Shown here: piece by piece, positions 1 through 7,138 of the stretch
Position numbering within the stretch: position 1 is the stretch's first letter
Layout of the letters: the number at the start of each line of letters is the position of its first letter
DNA from: Clostridiales bacterium
GTDB lineage: Bacteria; Bacillota_A; Clostridia; Peptostreptococcales; Anaerovoracaceae
Length of the DNA stretch: 9,934 nucleotides
Direction of reading: 5' to 3'
Assembly (NCBI GenBank): GCA_015058265.1
Contig: SVCR01000041.1
Location: 1-9,934 of the forward strand
Notes under the pieces: model-generated
The model's input: only the letters and a program-made list of their open reading frames with translations
The model's database searches: none
What the model was told of the DNA's origin: nothing
Made by a program: the position numbers and the translations under genes

Positions 1-359
1 TCGGTTTCCTCTTCGCTGAGGCCGAGGTTCTTAGGGCCGAAGGCAACATCCTTCGCAACAGTCTCCTCGAACAGCTGATACTCAGGGTACTGGAAGACCA
101 GACCCACCTTGCGTCTTATCTCGACCATTTTGGTCTTGCCGTCCGTGATGCACTGACCATCGACGTATACCTCACCGGACTGAGGTTTGAGCAATCCGTT
201 GAGATGCTGGAGAAGAGTTGATTTGCCCGATCCTGTATGTCCTATGACGCCAAGGGTCTCGCCATCCTGAACGGAAAAGGAAACGCCATCCAGAGCTACT
301 GTTTCTCCCGGCATCCCCGGGCTGTATACATATCTGAGATCCTTTACTTCAATTGACAT
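1..359 (-). CDS. ecfA2: EcfA2-type ATP-binding subunit of an ECF transporter (3' part cut by window edge)
   Basis: ATPase subunit of an energy-coupling-factor transporter, which powers vitamin or metal uptake through EcfT and exchangeable S components at the inner face of the membrane. About 119 N-terminal residues are present. They include Walker [10 protein letters not shown] (residues 40-48) and the Q-loop stretch [14 protein letters not shown], whose PEYQLF form is typical of EcfA2. The ABC signature and Walker B lie off the left edge. The ATG at 357-359 has AGAGGA six bases upstream and lies inside the last codons of ecfA1, giving a 16-bp overlap (344-359) and suggesting translational coupling. 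The transported substrate cannot be told, because no S component is in the window. The family call is firm; EcfA2 over EcfA1 rests on the Q-loop sequence and gene order. Confidence 0.92.
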   Translation of the reverse strand, partial: MSIEVKDLRYVYSPGMPGETVALDGVSFSVQDGETLGVIGHTGSGKSTLLQHLNGLLKPQSGEVYVDGQCITDGKTKMVEIRRKVGLVFQYPEYQLFEETVAKDVAFGPKNLGLSEEET

Positions 360-1168
360 ATGATATCCTCTGTTGTCATAACGCTTTCAGGCAGACCGAG
401 CCGTTCTCTGAGATCGATCTCCGGAGGCAGTTCAAGCCCTGACCCGCGTATGAGATCCCTGTCTGAGAAGAGCTCCTGCGGAGTTCCATCAGCAAATATC
501 CTGCCCTGTTTCATTATGATCATTCGATCAGCCTGCGCTGCTTCTTCCATGAAATGGGTGATCAGTATGGTCGTTATCCCTTCTGAATTAAGTTCTTTGA
601 TGATCTCCATGACTCCGGCTCGTCCCATAGGATCCAGCATCGCCGTCGGCTCGTCAAAGACTATGCATTCAGGCCTCATAGCGACAGCTCCAGCGATAGC
701 GATGCGCTGTTTCTGGCCTCCGGAAAGCATATGCGCTCCTTTATTGCGATGCTCATACATCCCGACTTTCTTCAAAGCATCATCGACCCGTTTCCTTATC
801 TCCTTAGGATCGACTCCGAGATTTTCCGGGCCGAAAGCCACATCATCTTCTACAATAGAAGAAACGATCTGATTGTCAGGATTCTGGAACACCATTCCAA
901 CACGACTCCTAATGTCCCACAGATGGCTCTCATCTGTCGTCTTCATCCCGTCCACGACAACAGAGCCGGAAGTCGGCAGTATCAGTCCGTTGAGGCATTT
1001 AGCCAAAGTGGATTTGCCGGATCCGTTCTTGCCGGTAACAGAGAGGAAGCAGCCTTTCTCAACATCAAGGCTGACCCCGTTCAACGCTATCGTTCCCGGG
1101 ACCTCCTGGCCGTCATCTGTGACTCGCATGAATTCAACAATTAGATCTCTTACTTCAATGTATGCCAT
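344..1168 (-). CDS. ecfA1: EcfA1-type ATP-binding subunit of an ECF transporter
   Basis: Partner ATPase of EcfA2 in the ECF energising module. The protein has 274 residues from the chosen ATG. It contains Walker A GKNGSGKS (46-53), Q-loop VFQNPDNQ (93-100, the EcfA1 form), signature LSGGQ (148-152), Walker B IVFDEP (169-174) and switch His205 in LITHF, so all ATPase elements are intact. The frame stays open upstream to 1387, but those 73 extra residues run into a palindromic element and do not resemble an ABC domain, so I start at MAYIEV (1168), as the family does. No Shine-Dalgarno sequence precedes this ATG; a TATAAT box sits only nine bases upstream, so the transcript may be leaderless. 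The last 16 bases overlap ecfA2. Confidence 0.94.
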   Translation of the reverse strand: MAYIEVRDLIVEFMRVTDDGQEVPGTIALNGVSLDVEKGCFLSVTGKNGSGKSTLAKCLNGLILPTSGSVVVDGMKTTDESHLWDIRSRVGMVFQNPDNQIVSSIVEDDVAFGPENLGVDPKEIRKRVDDALKKVGMYEHRNKGAHMLSGGQKQRIAIAGAVAMRPECIVFDEPTAMLDPMGRAGVMEIIKELNSEGITTILITHFMEEAAQADRMIIMKQGRIFADGTPQELFSDRDLIRGSGLELPPEIDLRERLGLPESVMTTEDIICQLK

Positions 1169-1177
1169 AACTATTGA

Positions 1178-1207
1178 ATTATACTTCAGTTCAGAGTAGT
1201 AAAGCAA
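1178..1207 (-). promoter_or_regulatory. Predicted promoter of ecfA1-ecfA2
   Basis: On the minus strand a perfect TATAAT lies at 1183-1178. A poor -35 candidate TTGCTT (1207-1202) lies 18 bases further upstream. Only nine bases separate TATAAT from the ecfA1 ATG, so transcription would begin almost at the start codon. The -10 match is exact but the -35 is weak; this is a prediction from sequence alone. Confidence 0.5.
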
Positions 1208-1248
1208 GCAACTGATAATTGCCTGCCTCGATCTCAAGTGCAGTCTTT

Positions 1249-1473
1249 TAATTATCGAATTGTGGAGCCCGCTCCGGTACCGCAAGCGCAGACTTATGAG
1301 AGAATCGATATAGTTCACTGAACGAGTAACGACGACATGGATGGACTTGGGCAACTGGAGCGCAGCGGAACTTTGCCAACTCCCCATGCTCGTCGAGCGA
1401 GCGAAGATGAAATGTGCGATTCACGAATGTCGAGCATTTCGGTACCGGAGCGGGCTCGCTGCCCTAATAATTA
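1249..1473. repeat. Long imperfect inverted repeat (MITE-like element or long RNA hairpin)
   Basis: The segment is symmetric about position 1361-1362. The strongest arms are 18-bp perfect complements, 1265-1282 (GAGCCCGCTCCGGTACCG) and 1440-1457. Further matched blocks share the same centre: TAATTAT 1249-1255 with 1467-1473, GAATCG 1302-1307 with 1417-1422, CGACGA 1330-1335 with 1390-1395, and CATGG 1336-1340 with 1384-1388. It carries no convincing gene and no transposase. The size and terminal arms fit a miniature inverted-repeat element; a folded RNA is the alternative. No clear target-site duplication was found. It lies between the ecfA1 promoter and a minus-strand terminator. Confidence 0.6.
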
Positions 1474-1482
1474 CAGCAACAG

Positions 1483-1505
1483 AAAAAGCCGGCTTCTTCC
1501 GGCTT
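1483..1505 (-). terminator. Rho-independent terminator, minus strand
   Basis: On the minus strand the stem AAGCCGG / CCGGCTT (1505-1499 with 1492-1486, six-base loop) runs straight into TTTTT. No U-tract follows in the plus direction. The only candidate upstream on this strand is the operon ending at 1721, about 215 bases away. The stem is only 7 bp. Confidence 0.6.
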
Positions 1506-1720
1506 CCCTGTCACAATCGCTGAATATTCTGATGAAACGTTCCCCTAAACTCTTTCACCCAAAATATTCTCTATATTAACCCTTTTGCTTCGATATGTAT
1601 TTTACTCATATGATGCATATAGGTCAACACGGAATTATGTTTTTTCACAAAAACTTAACGGTATTTTTTATCGTATAAAACAAATATGTTTTCAGAGGAA
1701 CCTATAGAAAACCGCGATCT
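1506..1720. other. AT-rich intergenic stretch with no recognisable gene
   Basis: This stretch separates the tautomerase stop codon from the terminator hairpin. It is AT-rich, with several A and T runs, and shows no ORF with a ribosome binding site, no second clear hairpin and no tRNA-like fold. It reads as the 3' untranslated tail of the minus-strand operon. Confidence 0.5.
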
Positions 1721-1942
1721 TTATTCTACTTTGAACACCTCACCTGCATATACTTTGCTTGGATCGACTTTGCTTCCTACCTTCTCATTCCAGTCGGCAG
1801 GATCAACGTCATGTATAGCTACGGACAGGTGACTTCTCTGGCATCCCAGTTCACTCATCATCGTCTCGACAACTGCTTCAGCTACTTTCTTCTTGAGCTC
1901 ATCGCTTCTGCCTGCGAACATGCTGATGTCTACATGTGGCAT
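1721..1942 (-). CDS. 4-oxalocrotonate tautomerase-family protein
   Basis: A small tautomerase-superfamily protein of 73 residues. These enzymes use the amino-terminal proline, exposed after Met removal, to shuttle protons in keto-enol tautomerisation of 2-oxo acids. Here Pro1 follows the initiator Met (MPHVDISMFAGR). Arg11, numbered from Pro1, is present, while the position of Arg39 in classical 4-OT is Ser. That substitution makes 4-oxalocrotonate itself an unsafe substrate guess. GGAGG lies six bases before the ATG, a strong start. It is the last gene of the five-gene operon, 12 bases after the ornithine cyclodeaminase-like gene. The family is clear; the substrate is unknown. Confidence 0.85.
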   Translation of the reverse strand: MPHVDISMFAGRSDELKKKVAEAVVETMMSELGCQRSHLSVAIHDVDPADWNEKVGSKVDPSKVYAGEVFKVE

Positions 1943-1954
1943 ATCTTACCTCCA

Positions 1955-2935
1955 TTATTTCCATTCGGTGCCGGCTCCGACAGCTGCAGCTTTCTCGTAT
2001 ATTTTCTGCGCCGCATAGAGATCCAATGCTCCGAATCCTACATTTTCAAATACTATTATCTCATCATCGGACTCCCTGCCCGGTATCTTCCCAAGCAGAT
2101 AGTCGCCTATATCGCCGGTGAATTGTTCCTCTTTCAGGATACCCTCATCCATCGGACGGAGGATATCACCTGACTCTGACAAAACTGCTTCCTGCGAGTC
2201 GAAATATATCTTGCCGCACTTGGCGAAGATCCCCGGATCAAGCTCCTGCATATCATATGTGTATGCTCCGACTGCACTTACTGTGCATCCCGGGCTGAAG
2301 CTCTCTGCGCTGCATACAGGAGTTGGGGAAGTAGTAACGAGTGTAACAAGATCTGCTCCTCTTACTGCTTCATCAGGATCCTCAACCGCTATGATCTCTG
2401 CTCCGTAACCTGCGAGCTGTTTAGCTGCGTCCTCTACGAAAGCCTGTGTCTTGCTGAAATCCCTTGCCGCGACCCTGACCTCCGTCAGCTTGCGGGCAGT
2501 CAGCATTGCTTCGAGCTGACACATCGCCTGGCTTCCGGTACCTATCATCGCTCCGATCGAGGCATTACCGACGCCGAAGAGATCGAAAGCTGCTCCGCTG
2601 GCTGCTGCAGTCCTGAGAGCAGTGACATATGTCCCGTCAGCAAGTGCTTTGACCTCGCCTGTCACACCATCGATCAGAAGAACCTGTCCGATCGAAGCCG
2701 GTAAACCAAGCGCTGTATTCCCGGGCATGATATTTACGATCTTGAGTGCTGCGGCATTCATCTCGCCGCAATAAGCCGGCATGAACAGGAAGTTCCCGTG
2801 CTCTCCGTTTATTACAGCTCTCAGCGGTACATCGAACTTGCCTTCGCTGAACAGCTTGTAGCATTCTTTGTCTGCCTGAATGGCATCAGCCATATTGAAG
2901 ACGCTCTGTATGTCTGTCTTATTTAACAACAACAT
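1955..2935 (-). CDS. Ornithine cyclodeaminase / mu-crystallin family protein
   Basis: An NAD(P)-dependent enzyme of the ornithine cyclodeaminase superfamily. Members convert ornithine to proline plus ammonia, or reduce imines, or act as alanine dehydrogenases. With the start at 2935 it has 326 residues, a normal length. Seen in order: the VPLR substrate-side arginine, KIVNI, the segment YVTALRTAAASGAA, the Rossmann loop GTGSQA, the AYTYDMQEL region where family members carry a catalytic Asp, and FENVGFGALDLYAA near the C terminus. A TTG eight codons upstream (2959) keeps the frame open, but GGAG seven bases before the ATG at 2935 favours the shorter form. It follows the trxA stop closely. A product of proline would fit amino-acid fermentation; the exact reaction cannot be assigned. 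Confidence 0.85.
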   Translation of the reverse strand: MLLLNKTDIQSVFNMADAIQADKECYKLFSEGKFDVPLRAVINGEHGNFLFMPAYCGEMNAAALKIVNIMPGNTALGLPASIGQVLLIDGVTGEVKALADGTYVTALRTAAASGAAFDLFGVGNASIGAMIGTGSQAMCQLEAMLTARKLTEVRVAARDFSKTQAFVEDAAKQLAGYGAEIIAVEDPDEAVRGADLVTLVTTSPTPVCSAESFSPGCTVSAVGAYTYDMQELDPGIFAKCGKIYFDSQEAVLSESGDILRPMDEGILKEEQFTGDIGDYLLGKIPGRESDDEIIVFENVGFGALDLYAAQKIYEKAAAVGAGTEWK

Positions 2936-2959
2936 GGTATGACTCCATTCCTCTGCCAA

Positions 2960-3262
2960 CTACAGCAGTGCTTCGAGTTCTGATTTCTGCATCAGGCCCG
3001 GCTGCTTGTATGTTATCTCTCCGTCTTTTACTACCATGATAGTAGGGATGCTGCTGATACCGAGCTGCATCGCGATCACCGGAGCATCATCGACGTTGAG
3101 CTTGCAGAACTTCACTTCCGGCTTCTCCTCGCTGAGCATCTCAACGATAGGCGCCTGCATCTTGCATGGTCCGCACCAGTCAGCATAGAAATCTACGAGC
3201 ACTGTGCCGCCGGCCTGCATTACTTCCTGTTCATAAGTATCCTGTGTAATAACTTTGACCAT
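2960..3262 (-). CDS. trxA: Thioredoxin
   Basis: A cytoplasmic thiol-disulfide oxidoreductase of 100 residues, slightly short of the usual 105 or so. The active site WCGPC is at residues 29-33, inside VDFYADWCGPCK, and the cis-proline is Pro73 in SSIPT. No signal peptide or extra domain is seen. AAGGAGG lies eight bases before the ATG. It sits 38 bases after the second hypB-like gene and directly before the ornithine cyclodeaminase-family gene, with no terminator on either side, so it is probably co-transcribed. It could be a dedicated reductant for an operon product rather than the general housekeeping thioredoxin; that is inference. Confidence 0.93.
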   Translation of the reverse strand: MVKVITQDTYEQEVMQAGGTVLVDFYADWCGPCKMQAPIVEMLSEEKPEVKFCKLNVDDAPVIAMQLGISSIPTIMVVKDGEITYKQPGLMQKSELEALL

Positions 3263-3300
3263 TTCGGTTTCCTCCTTATATTTATATATGCTTATATTGA

Positions 3301-3978
3301 TTAACGATTATATGATCTCATCTGTTCCCTGAGCCATCCTGTCCAGGCTTCGAATCCCTCGCCTGTCTTTGCCGAGATGAAGAACACCTCTGCTGTCGGA
3401 TTTAGACTGTGGACTCTTTCTACGAAGGCTTCGTCGTCAAACTTGAAGAACTTACGTGTATCGGTCTTGTTTACAAGTACCGCCTGGCAGACAGTGAACA
3501 TAAGCGGGTATTTGAGAGGCTTGTCATCACCTTCCGGTATAGACAGGATCTCGACATTGACATTCGCGCCTGTATCCTGCTCTGCCGTGCAGACGAGGTT
3601 CCCGACATTCTCCATGAACAGGATATCGAGATCAGCTGTTTCAAATTCTTCCAATGCCTGCCTGGTCATTGCCGCGTCCATGCAGCACTCTCCGCCTGTA
3701 TGGATCTGGATGGATCTGACACCGGCAGCCGCCATCTTCTCGGCATCAACGGATGCATCTATATCTGCCTCCATGACTCCGATGCGGTACTCTTCGCCAA
3801 GCTCCGATATGGTGCGAAGAAGTGTAGTCGTTTTGCCCGAACCAGGCGAAGCCATGAGATTGACCATGAACACTCCATTAGCCTTGTTTTCTGCTCTGAC
3901 CTCGTTGGCGATCCTGTCATTCAGGTCAAAAACTTCCATGTTTACATCTATTACTCTGATGCTGCCATTCTCGCTCAT
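3301..3978 (-). CDS. HypB-like metal-chaperone GTPase, Cys-Cys variant (second copy)
   Basis: A SIMIBI-class GTPase of the HypB/UreG type; HypB proteins load nickel into [NiFe]-hydrogenase. It has 225 residues. It shows the P-loop ASPGSGKT (43-50), ENVGNLVC (123-130), EGDDKPLKYPLMF (149-161), the guanine-specificity motif NKTD (170-173) and SAKTGEG (202-208). At the HypB metal site, Cys-His is replaced by Cys98-Cys99 (GGECCMDA); the third ligand Cys130 is kept. The N-terminal CxxCGC motif of E. coli HypB is absent. The frame is open to 4023, but the ATG at 3978 overlaps the upstream stop as TGATG and has GGGAGG nine bases before it, so I use it. It is paralogous to its upstream neighbour. Its target enzyme is unknown. 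Confidence 0.87.
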   Translation of the reverse strand: MSENGSIRVIDVNMEVFDLNDRIANEVRAENKANGVFMVNLMASPGSGKTTTLLRTISELGEEYRIGVMEADIDASVDAEKMAAAGVRSIQIHTGGECCMDAAMTRQALEEFETADLDILFMENVGNLVCTAEQDTGANVNVEILSIPEGDDKPLKYPLMFTVCQAVLVNKTDTRKFFKFDDEAFVERVHSLNPTAEVFFISAKTGEGFEAWTGWLREQMRSYNR

Positions 3979-4661
3979 CACTTCGCACCTCCCAGAAATT
4001 CTTGAGCCGCCGCTCTGATCCATTCTGCCGCTTTGTCAAAGCCCTCTCCTGTCTCGGCCGAGACCGGGAACACGTCAGCAGATGCGTTGCGAAGCCTGAC
4101 GTACTCAGTAAATCTCTCCATATCGAAGTCAAACACCTCCATGGCATCGATCTTGTTGACCAGCACCACATCAGCCTTTTCAAACATGAGAGGATACTTG
4201 AGCGGTTTATCATCACCCTCCGGCACGGAAAGGATCACAAGATCCTTGACAGCACCTGTGTCAAACTCAGCAGGGCACACCAGATTTCCGACATTCTCCA
4301 ATATGACCAGATCAAGATCCTCTGAACCGATCTCCTTCAGTGACTGTCTGCTCATATCGGCATCCAGATGGCACATGCCACCCGTATGTATCTGTACGGA
4401 AGCCACTCCGGCTTCAAGCATTGTCCTTGTATCGCAATCTCCGTCTATATCAGCCTCCAGCACTCCGATCCTGAACTCATCACGCAGTCTGGCTATGAGC
4501 TGCAGGATGCTCGAAGTCTTTCCGGATCCCGGAGATGACATAACATTCAGATAAAAAGTCTTCTGTTCACTAAGCTCATCACGAAGTCTGTCCGCATCCG
4601 CATCATTGTCTTCAAGGATGCTTTCTTTGACCTCGATGATCCTCAGCTTGCTCTCATCCAT
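3978..4661 (-). CDS. HypB-like nickel-chaperone GTPase, canonical Cys-His site (first copy)
   Basis: A GTPase of the HypB family with 227 residues and the family's usual G-domain. It has P-loop SSPGSGKT (42-49), HTGGMCHLDA (92-101) with metal ligands Cys97-His98, NVGNLVCPAEFD (123-134) with Cys129, EGDDKPLKYPLMF (148-160), NKID (169-172) and SAETGEG (201-207). It lacks the N-terminal CxxCGC and histidine-rich metal-storage segments found in some HypBs. AAGGGGA precedes the ATG by nine bases. It is the first gene of the operon and is translationally coupled to the second copy. No hypA, hydrogenase, urease or other nickel-enzyme gene is in the window, so the client protein is open. Confidence 0.88.
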   Translation of the reverse strand: MDESKLRIIEVKESILEDNDADADRLRDELSEQKTFYLNVMSSPGSGKTSSILQLIARLRDEFRIGVLEADIDGDCDTRTMLEAGVASVQIHTGGMCHLDADMSRQSLKEIGSEDLDLVILENVGNLVCPAEFDTGAVKDLVILSVPEGDDKPLKYPLMFEKADVVLVNKIDAMEVFDFDMERFTEYVRLRNASADVFPVSAETGEGFDKAAEWIRAAAQEFLGGAK

Positions 4662-4713
4662 TATATACGGTCCCCTTTCCCGTTATTGCATAGTCTTTCT
4701 GATTTGCTGACTA

Positions 4714-4742
4714 ATTATACATTATTATTTCTGCCCGATAAA
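4714..4742 (-). promoter_or_regulatory. Predicted promoter of the hypB-hypB-trx-ocd-tautomerase operon
   Basis: On the minus strand a perfect TATAAT lies at 4719-4714, with a weak -35 candidate TTTATC (4742-4737) 17 bases upstream. Transcription would start near 4707, giving an untranslated leader of about 45 bases. The region between 4662 and 4914 is divergent, with coaBC leaving in the other direction. Confidence 0.5.
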
Positions 4743-4805
4743 GTATTATGCCCATCAGTAAGCGGCAGCCTTATCGCGGCCTGCCCGGCTTTGCTCCGGG
4801 TGGAA

Positions 4806-4834
4806 TTGACGCAGACTGCCGGCACAGATATAAT
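4806..4834 (+). promoter_or_regulatory. Near-consensus sigma-A promoter of coaBC
   Basis: TTGACG (4806-4811), a 17-base spacer and a perfect TATAAT (4829-4834) match the housekeeping promoter at 11 of 12 hexamer positions with optimal spacing. The predicted start is near 4841, which gives a leader of about 75 bases before coaBC. Confidence 0.85.
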
Positions 4835-4864
4835 TCTTATGAAACGGGAGCCCTGCTCCAACCT

Positions 4865-4884
4865 GCTCGCTTATCACAGCGAGC
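4865..4884 (+). promoter_or_regulatory. Hairpin in the coaBC 5' untranslated leader
   Basis: GCTCGCT (4865-4871) and AGCGAGC (4878-4884) form a perfect 7-bp stem with a six-base loop, about 17 bases upstream of the coaBC Shine-Dalgarno AAGGAGG. No U-tract follows, so it is not a terminator. It may protect the 5' end or tune translation. No riboswitch class is recognised. Confidence 0.4.
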
Positions 4885-4914
4885 GGATCCCCGATGCGTA
4901 AGGAGGCACACAAG

Positions 4915-6117
4915 ATGCTCGAAGGCAGAACAGTAGTATTAGGAGTAACAGGCGGGATCGCTGCGTACAAAACAGCTTACCTTGCCAGCGCGCTTCGCAA
5001 GCAGCACGCCAATGTCCATGTTGTCATGACAGAGCATGCAACACAGTTCATATCGCCTCTTACTTTCGAGACTCTGACCAACAACAGGTGTACGGTGGAG
5101 ATGTTCGACCGGCATTTTGAATATGATGTAAAGCATATATCACTGGCCAAAGCAGCGGATCTGATGATCGTAGCTCCGGCGACGGCAAATTTCATTGCCA
5201 AAGCAGCCAACGGGATCGCCGATGATATGCTGACTACTGTTTTTCTGGCGGCACGCTGTCCTAAGCTGGTCGTTCCGGCGATGAATACCGCAATGTATGA
5301 GAACCCGGCCACTCTCAGAAATATGCAGAGATTAGCTGATGACGGCATCCGCGTGATCGAACCGGCTGAGGGTTTGCTGGCATGCGGCGACGAGGGAAAG
5401 GGCAAGATGCCTGAGCCCGATGTCCTGCTGGAACACATTCTTAACGAGATCGCTTTCGATCATGACCTCGAAGGGCTCAAGGTCCTCGTTACCGCAGGTC
5501 CTACTCAGGAGTCCATCGATCCGGTCCGCTATATCACCAATCATTCCAGCGGCAAGATGGGCTATGCTATCGCCAAGGTCTGCCGCATGAGAGGAGCGGA
5601 TGTGACGCTTGTCAGCGGCCCTGTCGCTCTGGCAGCTCCTCTTGGAGTCAAGGTGGTCAACGTTCTGAGCGCAGCCGACATGCATGACCTGGTCATGGAG
5701 AATTCCGATGCTGATATGGTCTTCATGGCTGCAGCAGTAGCAGACTATACACCTGTAACTACGGCAGATCATAAGATCAAGAAGAAGGACGGAGACATGT
5801 CTATCCCTCTCAAGAGAACGCTTGATATTCTCGGGGATCTCGCCAAAGTCCGTACAGACAGGCAGGTAGTATGCGGATTCTCGATGGAGACGGATGATCT
5901 GATCGCCAATTCAAGAGCCAAGCTGGAACGCAAATCACTCGACATGATATGCGCTAACAGCCTCAGAGTCGAAGGTGCCGGATTCAAGGGCGATACCAAC
6001 GTTGTGACCATCATCACCGCGGATGACACTATCGAACTGGGCAAGCTCTCCAAGCTCGATACGGCAAAGCGCATCACGGACAAAGCTCTCGAGATGCTGA
6101 AGTCGGCCGGGAAATGA
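4915..6117 (+). CDS. coaBC: Bifunctional phosphopantothenoylcysteine decarboxylase / phosphopantothenate-cysteine ligase
   Basis: It makes 4'-phosphopantetheine for coenzyme A: CoaB joins cysteine to phosphopantothenate and CoaC, an FMN enzyme, decarboxylates the product. The protein has 400 residues, the usual full length. The CoaC half has VTGGIAAYK near the N terminus, the catalytic His in VKHISL, the FMN-site segments APATANFIAK and PAMNTAMYENP, and the active-site Cys in LLACGDEGKGKM. The CoaB half begins at LVTAGPTQE and has ITNHSSGKMGYAIA, AAAVADYTP, the KIKK lysines and GFSMET. An in-frame ATG at 4894 exists, but AAGGAGG lies eight bases before the ATG at 4915, so I start there. It is monocistronic, with its own promoter and terminator. 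Confidence 0.96.
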   Translation: MLEGRTVVLGVTGGIAAYKTAYLASALRKQHANVHVVMTEHATQFISPLTFETLTNNRCTVEMFDRHFEYDVKHISLAKAADLMIVAPATANFIAKAANGIADDMLTTVFLAARCPKLVVPAMNTAMYENPATLRNMQRLADDGIRVIEPAEGLLACGDEGKGKMPEPDVLLEHILNEIAFDHDLEGLKVLVTAGPTQESIDPVRYITNHSSGKMGYAIAKVCRMRGADVTLVSGPVALAAPLGVKVVNVLSAADMHDLVMENSDADMVFMAAAVADYTPVTTADHKIKKKDGDMSIPLKRTLDILGDLAKVRTDRQVVCGFSMETDDLIANSRAKLERKSLDMICANSLRVEGAGFKGDTNVVTIITADDTIELGKLSKLDTAKRITDKALEMLKSAGK

Positions 6118-6205
6118 CCCATACAAGACATAAAAAGAGGAGCGAATAACAAGGGATGGACCGCTTTAGAATGAGCATTCCCTGAATGATCTTTCAAAAT
6201 GATAC

Positions 6206-6247
6206 AACCGCCAGAACGATTGAAAATTCAACTGTTCTGGCGGTTTT
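6206..6247 (+). terminator. Rho-independent terminator of coaBC
   Basis: AACCGCCAGAAC (6206-6217) pairs perfectly with GTTCTGGCGGTT (6234-6245), a 12-bp stem whose end merges into TTTT (6244-6247). The 16-base loop contains a smaller TTGA/TCAA pair. It lies about 90 bases after the coaBC stop and about 60 before the convergent proC stop. The reverse direction has a poorer U-tract, so it mainly serves coaBC. Confidence 0.88.
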
Positions 6248-6306
6248 CTAAATGCATATTCTACAACAGACGGCGGATGTCACCTGATTGAAGCTGATCG
6301 GTCAGA

Positions 6307-7098
6307 TCACAGTTCTCTGGATCTGTCGGTAGCAGCGACTACAGCTTTCATAACTGCGCTGCGCATTCCTCCTTCTTCCAGCTTCTCAACGCCTTCGATA
6401 GTAGTTCCGGCAGGTGAAGATACCATGTCTTTCAGTGCTCCCGGATGGATGCCGGTCTCAAGGATGAGTCTGGCGGTCCCGAGGACCGTCTGCGCTGCCA
6501 TCTTCATAGCGACGGGCCTCGTCAAGCCCTGCTTGACGCCTCCGTCGGCGAGCGCCTCGATGAACATCGCCGCGTAGGCAGGACCGCCCCCGGACAGCCC
6601 GCAGATCGCGTCTATATCATATTCCTTGACCCATTCAACTATACCGATCGATTCGAACAGATCCACTGCAAACTTCTTCTCTTCATCAGCCAGATCAGTT
6701 TCCTTGCACAGACCGAAAGCTCCTTCAAATACCAATGCCGGTGTATTAGGCAGAAGTCTGAGAATACGCGGGCTGTCTCCGCTGATCGCGTTCTTCAGCC
6801 TCTCGATGCTCACCCCTGCAACGATCGAAAGCATCGCTTTGCCCGCAAGCGCCTGCTTGCACATTCCGAGAGCTTCCTCCATCTGCTGCGGCTTTACAGC
6901 GAGAAGGATGATATCCGACTCAGCACACAGAGCCTCATCATCTGCCGACACATGCAGTCCCAGCTCTGCAGCTTCATTATTTCTTACCTCCAGGATATCA
7001 TAAACATTGATGTCCTCTTTCTTCAGTGTTCCCTTGGACAGAGCGCCCTTAACAATAGCGCCGCCCATATTTCCGAATCCGATAACTCCGAACTTCAT
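6307..7098 (-). CDS. proC: Pyrroline-5-carboxylate reductase
   Basis: It reduces 1-pyrroline-5-carboxylate to L-proline with NAD(P)H, the last step of proline synthesis, in the cytoplasm. The protein has 263 residues, normal for the family. It begins with the Rossmann motif GFGNMGGAI (8-16), then has AVKPQ, the LPNTPALVFEGA segment, GLSGGGPAYAAMFIEALADGG and the family signature HPGALKDMVSSPAGTTIEG near the C terminus. AAGGAGG lies ten bases before the ATG. It follows the ATC-hydrolase-like gene by 40 bases with no terminator between, so the two are probably one transcript. An ornithine cyclodeaminase-family gene elsewhere in the window may offer a second route to proline. Confidence 0.95.
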   Translation of the reverse strand: MKFGVIGFGNMGGAIVKGALSKGTLKKEDINVYDILEVRNNEAAELGLHVSADDEALCAESDIILLAVKPQQMEEALGMCKQALAGKAMLSIVAGVSIERLKNAISGDSPRILRLLPNTPALVFEGAFGLCKETDLADEEKKFAVDLFESIGIVEWVKEYDIDAICGLSGGGPAYAAMFIEALADGGVKQGLTRPVAMKMAAQTVLGTARLILETGIHPGALKDMVSSPAGTTIEGVEKLEEGGMRSAVMKAVVAATDRSREL

Positions 7099-7138
7099 CG
7101 TCCCTTGTCCTCCTTATATTGTTAGTATTACTTTATGA

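Noticed and set aside
1169..1387. An N-terminal extension of ecfA1 by 73 residues to an upstream ATG
   Set aside because: The extra residues are translated palindrome and promoter sequence and do not fit an ABC ATPase N terminus; the family starts at MAYIEV.
1265..1505. A T-box riboswitch on the plus strand, suggested by GGTACCG followed by a hairpin at 1486-1505
   Set aside because: The GGTACCG lies inside an 18-bp perfect inverted-repeat arm, the hairpin has no U-tract in the plus direction, and no plus-strand gene lies downstream. The full T-box core (TGGNACCGCG) is not met.
2936..2959. A TTG start for the ornithine cyclodeaminase-family gene eight codons upstream
   Set aside because: GGAG sits seven bases before the ATG at 2935, and family members begin near MLLLN; the TTG form would put the ribosome binding site inside the gene.
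6121..6181. A nine-codon ORF after coaBC with a GAGGAG sequence upstream
   Set aside because: The spacing to the ATG is too long, the product is tiny, no promoter is seen and it lies just before the coaBC terminator; a chance ORF is more likely.
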